DNA of 6,863 nucleotides from positions 1-6,863 of the forward strand of contig MAXP01000177.1 of NCBI GenBank assembly GCA_001751085.1, in the 5' to 3' direction. Under the pieces are notes generated by a model. It was given only the letters and a program-made list of their open reading frames with translations, was not told the DNA's origin and searched no databases. A program made the position numbers and the translations under genes. Shown here piece after piece: positions 6,141-6,863 of the stretch (positions within the stretch are counted from its first letter, which is position 1; each line of letters opens with the position of its first letter). This DNA comes from Desulfobacterales bacterium C00003060. GTDB lineage: Bacteria; Desulfobacterota; Desulfobacteria; Desulfobacterales; C00003060.

Positions 6141-6161
6141 AGATCTGCTATGAAGATCTGC
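6136..6161. repeat. 13-bp perfect tandem duplication at the DUF433/toxin junction
   Basis: TATGAAGATCTGC occurs twice head-to-tail, at 6136-6148 and 6149-6161. Each copy carries an ATG (6137 and 6150), and these are in different frames because the unit is 13 nt. The first ATG overlaps the DUF433 stop as ATGA; only the second opens the toxin frame. Confidence 0.9.
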
Positions 6162-6275
6162 GTGGACGAAAACGCACCATTGATGACCGTTCGAACGCTA
6201 CGTCAGATGGGCCACGATGTGACAGACATTCGCGGCACAACGGAGGAGGGCAGCACTGATGAGGCTCTTGATTGA
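6150..6275 (+). pseudogene. Truncated DUF5615-type PIN-like toxin partner
   Basis: The 41-residue frame begins MKICVDENAPLMTVRTLRQ and continues GHDVTDIR (21-28) and GSTDEALD (34-41). This matches the N-terminus of DUF5615 PIN-like proteins, which start with a beta strand ending in an acidic D-E-N motif, followed by 'L...GHDV..VR....G..DEE...'. Family members are about 110 residues, so roughly the last two thirds, including later acidic and core residues, are missing. The frame enters the second 59-bp repeat at codon 39 and stops inside it at TGA (6273-6275). Nothing resembling the lost part follows the repeat, at least up to the next gene. A toxic product is unlikely. The family assignment rests on a short N-terminal stretch and the DUF433 neighbour. 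Confidence 0.6.
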
Positions 6276-6322
6276 ACCTTCCTGTTCCGGCTTTGCTCGC
6301 TACCGTGCACTTTCAAGGTTTC
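6264..6322. repeat. 59-bp direct repeat, copy 2
   Basis: This is the second copy of the repeat at 5526-5584, in the same orientation, with one mismatch. It starts within the toxin-like reading frame and supplies its stop codon. A promoter-like TTGACA begins 8 nt after its end. Confidence 0.9.
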
Positions 6323-6330
6323 TAAATTCC

Positions 6331-6359
6331 TTGACATTGAAACCCATATAGATTATTAA
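6331..6359 (+). promoter_or_regulatory. Likely promoter for the collagen-like gene
   Basis: A perfect TTGACA (6331-6336) is followed after 17 nt by TATTAA (6354-6359), a 4/6 match to the -10. It would give an untranslated leader of about 205 nt before the collagen-like start, containing two hairpins and a possible leader ORF. Confidence 0.5.
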
Positions 6360-6409
6360 GTAAATTTATAGTAGCTTGCGAAAGGGTGCTATCGTATTTC
6401 AGAGATTAT

Positions 6410-6455
6410 CTTTCAACTTCACGCTATTGAAGGTCCCCTCAGCAAGCTGCGGGGA
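6410..6455. other. Two adjacent hairpins in the collagen-gene leader
   Basis: CTTTCAA (6410-6416) pairs with TTGAAGG (6427-6433) with one G-T wobble and a 10-nt loop. The next base begins TCCCC-T-CAGC (6434-6443), which pairs with GCTG-C-GGGGA (6446-6455) apart from one T-C mismatch. No T run follows the second stem, so a standard intrinsic terminator is not supported. A dispersed palindrome or a leader RNA structure fits better. Confidence 0.5.
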
Positions 6456-6505
6456 ATGCGTTCGCTCTTGCGGTTCAAATCAAAAAATAATTAGGGGCAG
6501 CTACC

Positions 6506-6556
6506 ATGATTGGCGTAATTATTCATCTGAGAAACCTGCATGTTGAATCGAACTAG
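6506..6556 (+). CDS. Possible 16-codon leader ORF
   Basis: An ATG at 6506 follows AGGGGC (6493-6498) by 7 nt and opens MIGVIIHLRNLHVESN before TAG at 6554-6556, 15 nt before the collagen-like start. The layout suits a leader peptide or translational coupling, but a frame this short can arise by chance. No known leader is recognised. Confidence 0.2.
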   Translation: MIGVIIHLRNLHVESN

Positions 6557-6571
6557 TTGGGAGGAGGAAAA

Positions 6572-6863
6572 ATGGGGGAACTCGCATTTTTTGGATTTGT
6601 ATTTGGTATTATTGGTCTTATTGCATTTTTCAAAGTACTATCGGTAAACAACAGGGTCCAGAAATTGGAAGAAGATATTAGCAAAGGTGAACTACGAGGT
6701 CCGAAGGGAGATAAAGGTGAGGTCGGACCGAGGGGTGACAAGGGAAATGCAGGTGATCCCGGGCCTAAGAGCGACAAAGGTGAGCCTGGGCCAAAAGGTG
6801 ATAAGGGCGATAAAGGTGATGCCGGGCCTCAGGGTGGCAAGGGTGATGCCGGGCCAACAGGTG
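6572..6863 (+). CDS. Membrane-anchored collagen-like protein (5' part, runs off window)
   Basis: The first 97 residues are visible. Residues 4-20 (LAFFGFVFGIIGLIAFF) form one hydrophobic helix. Residues 25-41 (VNNRVQKLEEDISKGEL) have a charged, coiled-coil-like pattern that could promote trimer formation. From Gly43 the sequence is Gly-X-Y triplets, 18 of them plus a final Gly, rich in GDK, GPK, GDA and GEP; such KGD/KGE pairs are known to stabilise bacterial collagen helices through salt bridges. One triplet is broken by Ser67 (codon AGC where GGC would give Gly). GGGAGGAGG at 6559-6567 is an excellent ribosome binding site. The N-terminus has no Lys/Arg and carries Glu3, while Lys21, Arg28 and Lys31 follow the helix, unlike a Sec signal peptide. 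Function is unknown: surface fibre, spore- or phage-associated collagens are possible, and the missing C-terminus would decide. Confidence 0.85.
   Translation, partial: MGELAFFGFVFGIIGLIAFFKVLSVNNRVQKLEEDISKGELRGPKGDKGEVGPRGDKGNAGDPGPKSDKGEPGPKGDKGDKGDAGPQGGKGDAGPTG

Noticed and set aside
6273..6275. TGA of the truncated toxin as a selenocysteine codon, given selC nearby
   Set aside because: The TGA lies in the repeat sequence shared with non-coding copy 1, the downstream frame is not conserved, and the family has no selenocysteine members known to me.
5526..6322. CRISPR array
   Set aside because: Only two copies of a 59-bp repeat exist, separated by 679 bp that contains a gene, which is not an array architecture.
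6434..6455. Intrinsic terminator
   Set aside because: The GC-rich stem is present but is followed by GAATGCG-type sequence with no T run.
6553..6777. Minus-strand open frame of 74 codons with Pro/Ser-rich repeats
   Set aside because: It is the reverse reading of the Gly-X-Y repeats of the collagen-like gene, and its repetitiveness is a by-product of that gene.

Overview
The window looks like a chromosomal segment of a Gram-negative bacterium, most likely a deltaproteobacterium (Desulfobacterota). That placement is an inference from the housekeeping proteins, the presence of a selenocysteine tRNA and the style of the intergenic repeats; no rRNA is present to settle it.

Positions 1-2857 hold a left-to-right housekeeping cluster: aspartate-semialdehyde dehydrogenase (asd), transcription elongation factor GreA, the RNA polymerase omega subunit (rpoZ) and a TtcA-type tRNA thiolation enzyme. 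The four genes have short gaps (105, 50 and 35 nt) and no visible terminator between them, so they may be co-transcribed. A convergent gene at 2878-4959 on the minus strand encodes a bifunctional class A penicillin-binding protein (PBP1A type); it ends 20 nt from the end of the ttcA-like gene.

Positions 4960-6571 are gene-poor and repeat-rich. In order they contain: an octamer micro-repeat; a roughly 200-bp element with imperfect inverted ends (5095-5295); a promoter and the tRNA-Sec gene selC (5373-5470); and a small module bracketed by two 59-bp direct repeats that differ at one base. The module carries a DUF433 antitoxin-like gene (5904-6140) and the first 41 codons of a DUF5615-type PIN-like toxin partner (6150-6275). 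The second repeat copy replaces the rest of that toxin gene, so the pair appears to be broken.

After the second repeat come a good sigma70-type promoter (TTGACA-N17-TATTAA), two adjacent hairpins, a possible 16-codon leader ORF, and the start of a collagen-like gene (6572 to the window end). The collagen-like protein has an N-terminal membrane helix, a short coiled-coil-like segment and then Gly-X-Y triplets rich in KGD/KGE. It runs off the window.

The most unusual signals are the repeat-truncated DUF433/DUF5615 module beside selC, the membrane-anchored collagen-like protein with unexpected charge topology, the inverted-repeat element, and unrelated heptamer or octamer micro-repeats placed just upstream of several genes. 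I do not see a convincing complete new defence or biosynthetic system.
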